A DNA stretch of 17,021 bases. Origin: CAIOYC01 sp964243985 (GTDB lineage: Bacteria; Pseudomonadota; Alphaproteobacteria; Caulobacterales; Caulobacteraceae). Each line of letters opens with the position of its first letter. Position 1 is the first letter of the stretch. The notes beneath the pieces were generated by a model. The model was not told the DNA's origin and searched no databases. It worked only from the letters and a program-made list of their open reading frames with translations. Below, piece by piece: positions 6,234 through 14,242 of the stretch. The DNA lies in contig CAXTHJ010000063.1 in the NCBI GenBank assembly GCA_964243985.1, positions 1 through 17,021 on the forward strand. The letters run 5' to 3'. The position numbers and the translations under genes were made by a program.

Positions 6234-9200
6234 TTAGAACAGCACCCGGATGGAGGCCTTCACGTCGCCTTCCTGATAGCGGCTGGACATCACCTCGCCG
6301 CCAGCCTCCACGCCCAGTTCGTAATATTCGCTGGAAGCCTTGATCTTGAACCGGGCGATGCCGGCCGCGCCATTGATGTCGGCCGGCGTGAGGGTGAAGG
6401 ATGGGCCGGCCGGCTGACCCGTGGTGCCGAGGAAGCGCGCGGTGGTGTCGCCAGCGTCGCCGCTGAACACATCGCGAATGCCCAACTCCACCTGCGGACG
6501 CCAGACGAGGCCGGTCCCAAGCTTTCGGCCGATGGTGATGCTGGCCGTGCCGCTGGTCTCCTGGCCGGTGCGGCTCTCAAATGCCATGGCCAGGGCCGGT
6601 CCCCCTTCGGCTTCGTTGTCGTGATAGGCGCTTTCCGCCAGGCGGAAATAGTCCAGGTGCGCCTGCGGCTGCAGGAACCAGCCGCCGCCGAGGATGTGCT
6701 GGTTGAACGACCACTTATAGGAAAGGCCCAGCCGACCCGAGAGGGTGTAGCCGTCCCAGCTGGACTTCACCTTGCGGTCTAGGGTGATGTCGCCGGTGGT
6801 GTTGGTCTCCACCAGCTCGCGCCGGCCGGCCATCCAGGTATAGCCCGCCCCGGCCCGCGCGTCGGCGGTCAGGCCGTTAAATTCCCCTTGCCAGTAGCCG
6901 CCAAGCTCCAGTTCCGACATGGCGGTCTGGCTGTCGCCCGGCAGGTGCGGATCGGCGATGCTGGTGGTGACGAAGGCCGAGGTGACGCCAAAGGCGCCAA
7001 GGCCGCTGCCGCCGGTCTCCACCCCGCCCACGAAACCGACGCCGCCGCCGCGGAAGCCGTCCGTCAGCCCCGCGCCCTGGTTCACGCCGATGAAGATCTC
7101 CTGCATCCAGGCGCCGCGGGAACCGGTGGGGTTTTCGATGTCGTTGGATTCCGAGGTCGCCCGTCCGATGGCCAGCGACGCGGCGTTGGCCGCCTGGAAC
7201 GTGCCGCCCGCATAATCCGGCAGGATCTGGTTGTAGAGGCCGAGGAAGCCGCTCTTGGTGTACTGGTTCAGGAACTGCGCCTGCACCGCCGGATCCTGCG
7301 TCAGCGCCTGATAGGTGGCCGGCAGGGCCGCGGTCTGCGACGGGTTCAGCCCGAGCTCCGCCGCCGTCTTGGGCGCTACGGTCAAGGTCACCGTTCCGGC
7401 CGCCACATTGGGCGTGATGGTGGCATCGAAGATATAAGGCACCGGTCCGGTCAAGGCGGTGGTCGATCCGATATTAAGCGTGCCGGCCTGGATCAGGGTG
7501 AAGGTCTGAGCCGAGGTGGCGTTGGAGATGAAGGTCAGGCCGAGCTGTGCGCCCGCCGCGATCGTCGCCGTGCCCGAAACCAGGAACTGGGCGGCGCGGT
7601 TGTTCGCCGGATCGACGCCGAAATAGAGAATGCCGGCGGCCCCGACGTTCAAGCTCGACAGCTTGTAGGGCACGTTGCTGCCCGCCACGGGGCTCGCGCT
7701 GGCGCTGGTGTTGACGAAGCTGCCGTTGTTGACGTTCAGCGCCAAGGCGTTGCCGGTGTAGGTGAAGGCGCCCCCATAGATTGCGCCGTTGTCGATGGTG
7801 ACGGACCCGGTCGCGCCCGATCCCATGCTGAGGGCGCCGGTCACCGTGCCCGCTAAGATGTTCACGGTGTTGACGCCGTTGCCCAGATAGATGTCGCCAT
7901 CGATGACGGGCGAGGCGGGGATGGTCGTGACCGTGGTGGTGTCGCCGTTGGTGGCGGTGGTCACCACGGCGACCGTGCTCTGCGTAATGGTGGTGGGCGC
8001 CTGAGTGGTGAGGACCGAAGTGGAGACGGAGTTGGTCGTGGTGGTGGCCACGATCCGGGTCGGCGCCTGAGACTGGGTCAAGGTCGTCCCGGTGGTGTTG
8101 GCGGACAGGTCTAGGGCGATCGTGCCGCTGGTGTTCTGGCTTGTGTTGCCGTTGGCCAGCACGACGCCCGCGCCGGCGACGCTTACGCCGGTGGTCGACG
8201 AGGTCAGTGCGGCGTTGATCGTGCCGGTATTGGTCACCGACGTGATCCCGCCGCCCCGGTCGACCACGCCAGTGGCGCTGACAATGCCGCCGGTGGGCGC
8301 GGTCACCAAGGCGGAGATGGTGCCATTGTTGACCAGCGAGGTCACCTGGCCGCCGGCGAGGGCGCCTGACGCCGCGTCGATCTGAATGGCGGTGGCCGCG
8401 CCATTATAAACGGGGATGGCGCTGGTGGTGGTGTTGGGCGCGGAGACCGACGCCGCGATCGTGCCGTCGTTGACCAGGGCGGGCACGGTCGCGCCTGCGC
8501 CGATGTGAATCGCCAAGGCGTTAGCCGCGAAAGCTGTCGCCTGGACCGACCCTGTGACCAGGACGCCATTGGCGATCGTGGTCGTGCCGCCTAAGCCGCC
8601 GATCTGCAGGCCCGTCGCCGGTACGGTGTCGTAGACGCCGGCTCCGTTGATCGTGCCGCCGATGATGACGCCGTAGCCGTTGTAATTGATGGCCGTGCCG
8701 CCGGTCGGCAGCACCGGATTGGACACGAAGCCGCCGATGGTGATGGCGCTGGCCCCGCCGATCACCAGCGCCGGCGCCGAACCATAGGTGATGATCGAGC
8801 CGGAGGTCTGCGCACTGTCGACCGTGCCGTCGCCATCGACGTCGGTGGTGGCGTCGCTGCTGTTGGTGTTCGCAGGCGGGCCAGACAGGAAGACGCCGTT
8901 GGCGACGCTGCCGGAAACCACCACGGCCGAGCCCGCGTTGGGATTGACCTCGTTGATGGAGGTGTTCGCGGTGCCTTGTATGGTGCTGAGAAGAGAGGTG
9001 CTGGTCGTCCGCGCCGTGGTGCCGTAGTCAGTGGTCGTGATCGCTGAATAAAGGCCGACCCGTCCGCCAACAGGGCCGGAGAGCAGCGCGCCATTGGTAT
9101 TCACTCCGCTGGCGGTGATGGCGCCGGAGATGACGATGTCGCCGCTGACGCCCGCAGTCTCCTGCAGACCCGCGCCGTTGTCGCCGGCCAGGGTGATCGT

Positions 9201-9734
9201 GCCGGAATTGTTCAAAGTCCCAGTCAGCGGCGCTTCGAGAGAGATGCCGTAGGACGCGTCGCCCTGGATGACGATCGCAGCGCTGTTGACCACGCTGCCC
9301 ACGAACGGCGCAGCGCCCGTCAGGCGGATGCCATAGCGCCCCGAGGACGTGGCGCTGGCGAACGGCGGCTCGTTGACGCCGTCCTTGTTGGAATCCTGGG
9401 TGGTGTAGCTTTCGTTGAGCGTGATGGTCCCGGCGTTGGCGACCGTGCCGGTGTTGCCTCCAACAATGGCGATGCCGACAGCGTTGTTGATGTCCTTATA
9501 GGTGATGTTGCCGTCGTTGGTGACGTTGTTGTTGCTGTTCAGGGTCACGCCAGCGGTGTTGGCCGCGTTCGGCGTGATCGTGCCTCCGGTGCTGATCGTA
9601 ATGTCGCCGTCCGCGGCCGTGGTCTGCGGCGTGGAGGTGCTGTTGCCGATCGTGGTCTGGGCCGTTGCAGGCGACTGGCTGGCCAGAAGCCACAACGGAG
9701 CCGACGCGACGGCGGCGAGCAAGGTCTTACGCAT
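6234..9734 (-). CDS. Classical (type Va) autotransporter outer-membrane protein
   Basis: A 1166-residue secreted protein. Residues 1-26 form a signal peptide (basic MRK, hydrophobic core, cleavage after ATAQ). Residues about 27-790 form a Gly/Thr/Asn-rich passenger with recurring NxGTI units (VNDGTI, VNNGTI, TNTGTI, NNSGTI), consistent with a beta-helix. Residues 551-609 are a Thr/Ser/Val-rich spacer. A helical linker near 790-870 precedes the autotransporter beta-barrel (about 872-1166), which ends in the terminal Phe used by the BAM machinery. Two calcium-loop-like motifs, DSNKDGVNE (114-122) and DVDGDGTVD (298-306), interrupt the passenger. No protease triad or known adhesin domain was recognised, so its role (adhesion, aggregation, surface layer) is unknown. 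The ATG at 9734 starts a clean signal peptide but lacks a good Shine-Dalgarno; a TTG at 9812 is the alternative and would add 26 residues. Confidence 0.92.
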   Translation of the reverse strand: MRKTLLAAVASAPLWLLASQSPATAQTTIGNSTSTPQTTAADGDITISTGGTITPNAANTAGVTLNSNNNVTNDGNITYKDINNAVGIAIVGGNTGTVANAGTITLNESYTTQDSNKDGVNEPPFASATSSGRYGIRLTGAAPFVGSVVNSAAIVIQGDASYGISLEAPLTGTLNNSGTITLAGDNGAGLQETAGVSGDIVISGAITASGVNTNGALLSGPVGGRVGLYSAITTTDYGTTARTTSTSLLSTIQGTANTSINEVNPNAGSAVVVSGSVANGVFLSGPPANTNSSDATTDVDGDGTVDSAQTSGSIITYGSAPALVIGGASAITIGGFVSNPVLPTGGTAINYNGYGVIIGGTINGAGVYDTVPATGLQIGGLGGTTTIANGVLVTGSVQATAFAANALAIHIGAGATVPALVNDGTIAASVSAPNTTTSAIPVYNGAATAIQIDAASGALAGGQVTSLVNNGTISALVTAPTGGIVSATGVVDRGGGITSVTNTGTINAALTSSTTGVSVAGAGVVLANGNTSQNTSGTIALDLSANTTGTTLTQSQAPTRIVATTTTNSVSTSVLTTQAPTTITQSTVAVVTTATNGDTTTVTTIPASPVIDGDIYLGNGVNTVNILAGTVTGALSMGSGATGSVTIDNGAIYGGAFTYTGNALALNVNNGSFVNTSASASPVAGSNVPYKLSSLNVGAAGILYFGVDPANNRAAQFLVSGTATIAAGAQLGLTFISNATSAQTFTLIQAGTLNIGSTTALTGPVPYIFDATITPNVAAGTVTLTVAPKTAAELGLNPSQTAALPATYQALTQDPAVQAQFLNQYTKSGFLGLYNQILPDYAGGTFQAANAASLAIGRATSESNDIENPTGSRGAWMQEIFIGVNQGAGLTDGFRGGGVGFVGGVETGGSGLGAFGVTSAFVTTSIADPHLPGDSQTAMSELELGGYWQGEFNGLTADARAGAGYTWMAGRRELVETNTTGDITLDRKVKSSWDGYTLSGRLGLSYKWSFNQHILGGGWFLQPQAHLDYFRLAESAYHDNEAEGGPALAMAFESRTGQETSGTASITIGRKLGTGLVWRPQVELGIRDVFSGDAGDTTARFLGTTGQPAGPSFTLTPADINGAAGIARFKIKASSEYYELGVEAGGEVMSSRYQEGDVKASIRVLF

Positions 9735-10103
9735 GAGGATGTGATTCGCCGGATTGGGCTGAGGAAAAGAGGATCTTGTCTTTGGCGAGAGTGTTTTGCC
9801 GCCTGATTTCAATTCGGTCCACCCCCGTTTGTTATTCTACGGTGCGGCCATATCGACCTCTCAACCGGCTGAGCCGTAGATATAATCCTTGGCTATAAAG
9901 GAATTGGGGCCCCAATAGGTCTTTAGTTTTTGCTGCAGTGCACAACGCTAACGCCCTCAGTGACACAATTAAGCCACAATGCACCCGTTAACAGGCGTTT
10001 GCGGCCATGCAAATGCATCTGACCGCTTCTAACGTCGTCAAGCAGATGCTGGCGACAGACCTGTCGGGGGGCTCTTCGCCCTCGCCGCAGAGGAAAGAAA
10101 GTT
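9735..10103. promoter_or_regulatory. Divergent intergenic region between autotransporter and cell wall hydrolase
   Basis: This 369-bp AT-richer gap separates two divergent genes, so it should contain both promoters. A possible autotransporter promoter on the minus strand is TTGAGA (9859-9864) and TAGAAT (9834-9839), with a rather long 19-base spacer. Other AT-rich hexamers (TATAGC, TATATC) lie at 9875-9900. A perfect 14-bp palindrome is at 9903-9916 and a smaller ATGCA-AA-TGCAT palindrome at 10007-10018. I see no RNA gene and no convincing additional protein gene. Confidence 0.4.
9903..9916. promoter_or_regulatory. Perfect 14-bp palindrome, candidate operator
   Basis: ATTGGGGCCCCAAT is fully self-complementary and sits in the AT-rich centre of the autotransporter/hydrolase intergenic region, upstream of the candidate autotransporter promoters. 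It has the form of a dimeric regulator site. The regulator is unknown. Confidence 0.4.
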
Positions 10104-10106
10104 TTG
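10089..10106 (+). promoter_or_regulatory. Ribosome binding site and TTG start of the cell wall hydrolase
   Basis: AGAGGA (10089-10094) lies nine bases before a TTG codon at 10104. The frame is closed by a TGA at 10020-10022 with no ATG in between, and the hydrophobic anchor begins a few residues after the TTG, so TTG is the only start that keeps the anchor. Confidence 0.65.
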
Positions 10107-11255
10107 TTTATCAAACCGCAGGCGCGCGAACACGTGCGCGCGCTGGTAGGTGCGGCTGCGCTTGGCTCCACAGTGGGCCTGGCGATCGGCGGCGCTTACC
10201 TTGCCGGCGGCCTGGCGCGAGCCACGGTCGTACACGCTCAAATCCAAAGGCTGGCCGGCGCGGCGTCGGGTGGTTTTTCCGACACTGCCTTGAACGCCGC
10301 GACGGGGGACAAGGATGCCGCCGTTCTCGCCATCGCCAAGCAGCACGACCCTTCGGCCTCTGAAGACACCGATCTGCGCGACCGCCAAGTGGCCGCTCTG
10401 GTGGACCGCCTGCAGGCGCGGCAAGCCGCCCGGGGCCCCGCGCCGATGCTGGCGTCGCTTGCACCGCAACCCCTGCAGCAGGCTGTGGTGATGAAGGCCG
10501 CGTTCGTTCGCCCGACCCTCGCCGCCGCCGCCCAGCCCTTCCATATGCGCGGCGCGCTGGATCAGTCCCGCGATCTCGAATGCCTGACCCAAGCCGTCTA
10601 TTACGAATCCCGCGGCGAGCCCCAATCCGGTCAGAAGGCCGTGGCGCAGGTGATCCTGAACCGCGTGCGTCACCCGGCCTTCCCCAAGTCCGTCTGCGGC
10701 GTAGTGTTCCAGGGCGCCAAAACCGGCGGCTGTCAGTTCTCCTTCGCCTGCGACGGTCAGACCCATCATCCGATGGAGAACGCCGCGTGGCGTCGGGCCG
10801 AAAGCGTGGCGGCCGAGGCTTTGGACGGCCAGGTGATGGCCGAAGTCGGCGACGCCACCCACTTCCACGTAGCGGGAACCGGCTCCTGGAGCGCCAGCCT
10901 GTTGAAGGTGGCGCAGATCGGCGCTCACGTCTTCTATCGCTTCGGCGGTCATAACGGCGCGCCATCCATGTTCCATGGCGAGCCTCAGCCGTCCGACGCC
11001 CTTGCGCCGTCCCGGCCCATGTTCGCCAGCCTCGCCCTCTCGCCCGGTGCGTCGAGCACGACGCCGGCGCAGTTCATCGCCTCTGCTTCGGCGGTGGTGG
11101 AACATGCGGCGGCCGTGGTGGAGAGCGCCGCCAAGGGCGTTGCGCCAGCGGAACCCGCCAAGGCGGCGCCCGTATCAGCGTCCGCTCCGGCCAAACCGGC
11201 CGCTGCTGCGGTGGAAGACGGCAAGCCCACCGCAACCGCTGCGACGCCGGCTTAA
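10104..11255 (+). CDS. SleB-type cell wall hydrolase, membrane-anchored
   Basis: A 383-residue protein. Residues about 12-40 are hydrophobic and act as a signal anchor or uncleaved signal. Residues 41-150 form an Ala/Gln-rich stalk. Residues about 158-280 form the Hydrolase_2 (SleB/CwlJ) domain, with LTQAVYYESRGE containing the presumed catalytic Glu168, AVAQVILNRV (179-188), CQFSFACDG (210-218) and THFHVAG (252-258). This fold resembles lytic transglycosylases that cut glycan strands of peptidoglycan; in Gram-negative bacteria such proteins act in the periplasm during wall remodelling rather than in spore germination. The last 100 residues are Ala/Pro-rich and probably disordered. It uses a TTG start with a good Shine-Dalgarno. 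It is convergent with nadC with a 79-base gap. Confidence 0.87.
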   Translation: MFIKPQAREHVRALVGAAALGSTVGLAIGGAYLAGGLARATVVHAQIQRLAGAASGGFSDTALNAATGDKDAAVLAIAKQHDPSASEDTDLRDRQVAALVDRLQARQAARGPAPMLASLAPQPLQQAVVMKAAFVRPTLAAAAQPFHMRGALDQSRDLECLTQAVYYESRGEPQSGQKAVAQVILNRVRHPAFPKSVCGVVFQGAKTGGCQFSFACDGQTHHPMENAAWRRAESVAAEALDGQVMAEVGDATHFHVAGTGSWSASLLKVAQIGAHVFYRFGGHNGAPSMFHGEPQPSDALAPSRPMFASLALSPGASSTTPAQFIASASAVVEHAAAVVESAAKGVAPAEPAKAAPVSASAPAKPAAAAVEDGKPTATAATPA

Positions 11256-11334
11256 AGCCTTCTTCGCTAAACCTAAGCTTTCGCCCGTTCGGCTTGCGTC
11301 GGACGCGGCGCCGGGCTGAACGTCGTTGCGACGC
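11256..11334. terminator. Convergent gap with a small hairpin, weak terminator candidate
   Basis: The gap between two convergent genes holds CGTCG-TTG-CGACG (11321-11333), a 5-bp perfect stem, and GCGT-CGG-ACGC (11296-11306). Neither is followed by a T-run on either strand, so intrinsic termination is doubtful and Rho-dependent termination is as likely. Confidence 0.25.
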
Positions 11335-12183
11335 TTACGATATCGCGTCGAGCCCTATATCCAGCGAGGGTGCGGAGTGGGTCAACGCGCCAACGGAGAT
11401 GGCGTCCACGCCGGTCTCGGCGACGGCGCGGACGGTGTCGAGACTGATGCCGCCCGACGCCTCCAGCCGCACACGCCCGCCGACGATATCCACAGCTCGC
11501 CGCAGATCGTCCACAGCGAAATTGTCCAGCATGATGACCGCAGGTGCGAAGGGCAGAGCCTCTTGAAGCTGCGCCAGAGAGTCCACCTCCACCTCGATCG
11601 GCGTCAGGTGCCCGGCCAGCGCCTTGGCGCGGGTGAGGGCTCGGGCGACGCCGCCGGCGGCCGCCACATGGTTGTCCTTGATCAGGATGGCGTCGTCGAG
11701 GCCGAAGCGGTGGTTCACCCCCCCGCCGCAACGGACGGCGTATTTCTCTAAAGCCCGCAGGCCGGGCGTGGTCTTGCGCGTATCGACGATGATCGCCTTC
11801 GTACCCTCAACCGCCTGCACATAGGCGCGGGTAAGGGTCGCCACGCCCGAGAGATGGCCCAGCAGGTTCAATGCGGTACGCTCGGCAGACAGCATGGCGC
11901 GGGCGTTGGCCTCCACGCGGGCGACGGGCCTGCCGGGGGCGGCATCTTCCCCATCCTGCACCAAGACCTCGAAACGGGCGGTCGGGTCCAGGGCGTGAAG
12001 GGCGAGGCGGGCGCAGGCGAGCCCGGCGATACGGCCGTCCTTACGCGCGCCGAACACCACGTTCAGCCGCGCGTCGGCGTCGATCAAGGCGGCGGTGACG
12101 TCACCCGCGCGGCCGAGGTCCTCCGCCAGGGCCATGCGCACGATGGGCTCGATCAGGAGATCGGGTAGGGGTTGGACGTTCAT
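11335..12183 (-). CDS. nadC: Nicotinate-nucleotide pyrophosphorylase (quinolinate phosphoribosyltransferase)
   Basis: A 282-residue enzyme that condenses quinolinate with phosphoribosyl pyrophosphate, releasing CO2, to give nicotinate mononucleotide, the third step of de novo NAD synthesis. Motifs present are EDLGRAGDVT (21-30), ERTALNLLGHLSGVAT (101-116), DTRKTTPGLR (134-143) which binds quinolinate and phosphate, GGGVNHR (153-159), IKDNH (168-172), EVEVDS (197-202) and EASGGI (241-246). Length is normal for the family. It is the last gene of the nadA operon. I chose the ATG at 12183, five bases after a GGAG. A GTG at 12189 is also in frame and would overlap the nadB TGA as GTGA. Either way translation should be coupled to nadB. 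Confidence 0.96.
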   Translation of the reverse strand: MNVQPLPDLLIEPIVRMALAEDLGRAGDVTAALIDADARLNVVFGARKDGRIAGLACARLALHALDPTARFEVLVQDGEDAAPGRPVARVEANARAMLSAERTALNLLGHLSGVATLTRAYVQAVEGTKAIIVDTRKTTPGLRALEKYAVRCGGGVNHRFGLDDAILIKDNHVAAAGGVARALTRAKALAGHLTPIEVEVDSLAQLQEALPFAPAVIMLDNFAVDDLRRAVDIVGGRVRLEASGGISLDTVRAVAETGVDAISVGALTHSAPSLDIGLDAIS

Positions 12184-12185
12184 GC

Positions 12186-13715
12186 TCACTCCGCCGCAAC
12201 AGCGAAGGCCGTCTTGAAGGCTGAAGGCATGGTGACGAAGGTGCGTTTGGCGGAGCAGGCTTGGGGATAGTCCTCGCGGAAATGGCCGCCCCGGCTTTCC
12301 CGGCGTGTGACGGCGGCCGAAGCGACCAGCTTGGCGCAGACCAATTCTGCGGCCTCGCCATGCCGATGTCGCAGGATTTCGATCTCCCTCAGCAGACGGT
12401 TCAGGCCCGCTTCAGTCCGTACGACGCCAGCGTCTCGGCTCATGGCGGTGCGAAGGGATTGAAGGGCTTCGTCCGGCAATCGAGCCATGGCCTCCACAGC
12501 TACAGGCGCCGTTCCCGGATCAACCAGGCTTGCAGCGGCGCGACCGGCCCGCGCCCCGAACACCGCCGCCTCCAGCAGCGAGTTTGACGCCAGCCGGTTG
12601 GCGCCGTGGACGCCGGTGGAGGCGCATTCCCCCGCCGCGAACAGGCCGGGCAGACTGGTGCGGCCGTCAGCGTCGGTGACGATCCCGCCCATGTGATAGT
12701 GGGCGGCCGGCGCGACGGGGATCGGCTGCTCGCGCGGGTCGATCCCGGCGCTCAGGCAGGCGGCGAACACCGCTGGGAACTCGGCCGGGAAGTGGGCGCC
12801 GATGGCGGCGCGGGCGTCGAGGAAGGCGCCTTGACCTTGCGCCAGCTGCCGATGAATGGCCCGCGCCACCACGTCGCGGGGCGCGAGATCGCCGCGAGAG
12901 TCATAGCGGATCATGAAGGGCTCGCCCTTCGCATCCGCCAGCACCGCGCCCTCGCCGCGCAACGCCTCGGTCGCCAACGGCGCGGGGTCGCGGGCGATGT
13001 CGATGGCGGTGGGGTGGAACTGCACGAACTCCGGATCGCCGATCTGGGCGCCTGCAACGGCGGCGAGGGCGAGGCCTTGCCCACGCACCTCCGGCGGATT
13101 GGTGGTGACGGCGTAGAGACCGCCAAGGCCGCCGGTGGCCAGCACCACGGCAGGCGCAAGAATCTCCGTTAGCGACCCGCCCTGGTCCGCCAGCACGCCG
13201 CGCACGCGGCCGGCGGCGTCCTGCAGCAGGGCGCGCGCCTCGACCCCTTCGCGAAGATCGATCAGAGGATGGTCTCGTACGGCGGCGATCACCGCCAGCA
13301 TGATGGCCCGCCCGGCTCCGTCGCCGCCGACGCGGGCCACGCGGGCGCGGCTGTGAGCGGCCTCGAGGCTCTGCACGAAGCGGCCTTCACGGTCGCGGTC
13401 GAAGGGCGCGCCGAGGGCGGCGAGGCGACGGACGGCGGCGGGGCCTTCCTCGGCCAGGAGCTGGGCCATAGCAGGATCGACCAGTCCGGCCCCGGCGGCG
13501 ATGGTGTCCTTGGCGTGCAGCGCCGGATCGTCGTCGGGCGAAAGCGCCGCCGCCATACCGCCCTGCGCCCAGGACGAAGAGCAGCCTTCGCCCAGCGTTG
13601 TAGCAGACAGCACCAGCGCGTTGCGGCCCGTCTCAGCAGCGGAGATCGCCGCCGACAGCCCGGCGAGCCCTGCGCCGACGATCAGCACGCCGTCGAAGGT
13701 TTGGCGGTCGGTCAT
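12186..13715 (-). CDS. nadB: L-aspartate oxidase
   Basis: A 509-residue FAD enzyme that oxidises L-aspartate to iminoaspartate, the substrate of NadA. The N-terminal dinucleotide fold has GAGLAG (14-19), followed by SSSWAQGGMAAAL (46-58), which is the conserved NadB loop. VQFHPTAI, AAHYHMGGI and GANRLASNSLLEA follow in the order seen in the succinate dehydrogenase/fumarate reductase flavoprotein family. The central TTSLPG-like region ends in LFAAGECASTGVHG. It is slightly shorter than the approximately 540-residue E. coli enzyme, mainly in the C-terminal helical part. The start ATG overlaps the stop of the macro-domain gene as ATGA, and its stop overlaps or abuts the nadC start. Iminoaspartate is unstable, so tight co-expression with nadA makes sense. 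Confidence 0.96.
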   Translation of the reverse strand: MTDRQTFDGVLIVGAGLAGLSAAISAAETGRNALVLSATTLGEGCSSSWAQGGMAAALSPDDDPALHAKDTIAAGAGLVDPAMAQLLAEEGPAAVRRLAALGAPFDRDREGRFVQSLEAAHSRARVARVGGDGAGRAIMLAVIAAVRDHPLIDLREGVEARALLQDAAGRVRGVLADQGGSLTEILAPAVVLATGGLGGLYAVTTNPPEVRGQGLALAAVAGAQIGDPEFVQFHPTAIDIARDPAPLATEALRGEGAVLADAKGEPFMIRYDSRGDLAPRDVVARAIHRQLAQGQGAFLDARAAIGAHFPAEFPAVFAACLSAGIDPREQPIPVAPAAHYHMGGIVTDADGRTSLPGLFAAGECASTGVHGANRLASNSLLEAAVFGARAGRAAASLVDPGTAPVAVEAMARLPDEALQSLRTAMSRDAGVVRTEAGLNRLLREIEILRHRHGEAAELVCAKLVASAAVTRRESRGGHFREDYPQACSAKRTFVTMPSAFKTAFAVAAE

Positions 13716-14242
13716 GCCGCGATCTCCTGAAGGGCGCTGCGGTGAAGATCGGCGGAAGGCTCGCTAAAGCAGCAGAAGGTCACTTGCTGGGGCGCCTCGT
13801 GTCCACTCAGGAAATCCGCCGTGGTTGAAACGGCGATCTTCGCCGCCCGATCCGCCGGAAAGCCGTATATTCCCGTGGAGATGGCCGGGAAGGCGATGCT
13901 CTTCACCCCATTCTCCGCAGCCACCTCTAGAGACCGGCGATAGGCGGAGGCGAGCTTGTCCGGCTCGCCGTGTTCGCCGTCGCGCCAACGGGGGCCGACG
14001 GCGTGGATGATGTGGCGCGCCTTCAGCTTGAAGCCGGGGGTGATCTTCGCTTCGCCGGTGGGGCAGCCGCCGAGCTTTTCGCAGGCGGCGCGCAAGTCCT
14101 TAGCGCCCGCCGCCCGGTGGATCGCGCCGTCCACGCCCCCGCCGCCGGCGAGGGACTGATTGGCGGCGTTGACGATGGCGTCCACGTCGAGGGTGGTGAT
14201 GTCGGCGACGATCACCTCCATCCGCGCTTTTGCGGCGGGCAT
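13712..14242 (-). CDS. Macro-domain protein, ADP-ribose/O-acetyl-ADP-ribose hydrolase-like
   Basis: A 176-residue single macro domain. The ADP-ribose pocket motifs are complete: VADITTLDVDAIVNAAN (12-28), GGGGVDGAIHRAAG (33-46), GEAKITPGFKLKARHIIHAVGP (63-84) and ISTGIYGFP (121-129). This pattern matches the MacroD/YmdB branch, whose members remove the acetyl group from O-acetyl-ADP-ribose or take mono-ADP-ribose off acidic residues; Asn28 and Asp38 are the likely catalytic pair. The start ATG at 14242 shares a base with the nadA stop (TGATG), and its own stop overlaps the nadB start, so it is translated as part of the NAD operon. A second in-frame ATG at 14221 would still keep the domain. 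The placement suggests a role in handling NAD breakdown products; that role is inferred. Confidence 0.92.
   Translation of the reverse strand: MPAAKARMEVIVADITTLDVDAIVNAANQSLAGGGGVDGAIHRAAGAKDLRAACEKLGGCPTGEAKITPGFKLKARHIIHAVGPRWRDGEHGEPDKLASAYRRSLEVAAENGVKSIAFPAISTGIYGFPADRAAKIAVSTTADFLSGHEAPQQVTFCCFSEPSADLHRSALQEIAA

Noticed and set aside
6888..7856. Plus-strand open frame (322 codons) within the autotransporter gene
   Set aside because: It is Arg/Gly/Ala-rich and lacks motifs, and the opposite strand encodes a continuous autotransporter with signal peptide and beta-barrel.
9735..9812. TTG at 9812 as start of the autotransporter
   Set aside because: It has a GGTGGAC-like ribosome site but adds 26 polar residues before a complete signal peptide and does not resemble the known extended signal peptide region; the ATG at 9734 is preferred though its own ribosome site is poor.
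10007..10363. Plus-strand frame from an ATG at 10007 overlapping the hydrolase start
   Set aside because: After the first 25 codons it becomes Arg/Gly/Cys-rich shadow sequence in the wrong frame of the hydrolase; no ribosome binding site was seen.
10038..11105. Minus-strand open frame (355 codons) opposite the cell wall hydrolase
   Set aside because: Its translation is Arg/Gly/His-rich with no recognisable domain, whereas the plus strand carries a clear SleB domain.
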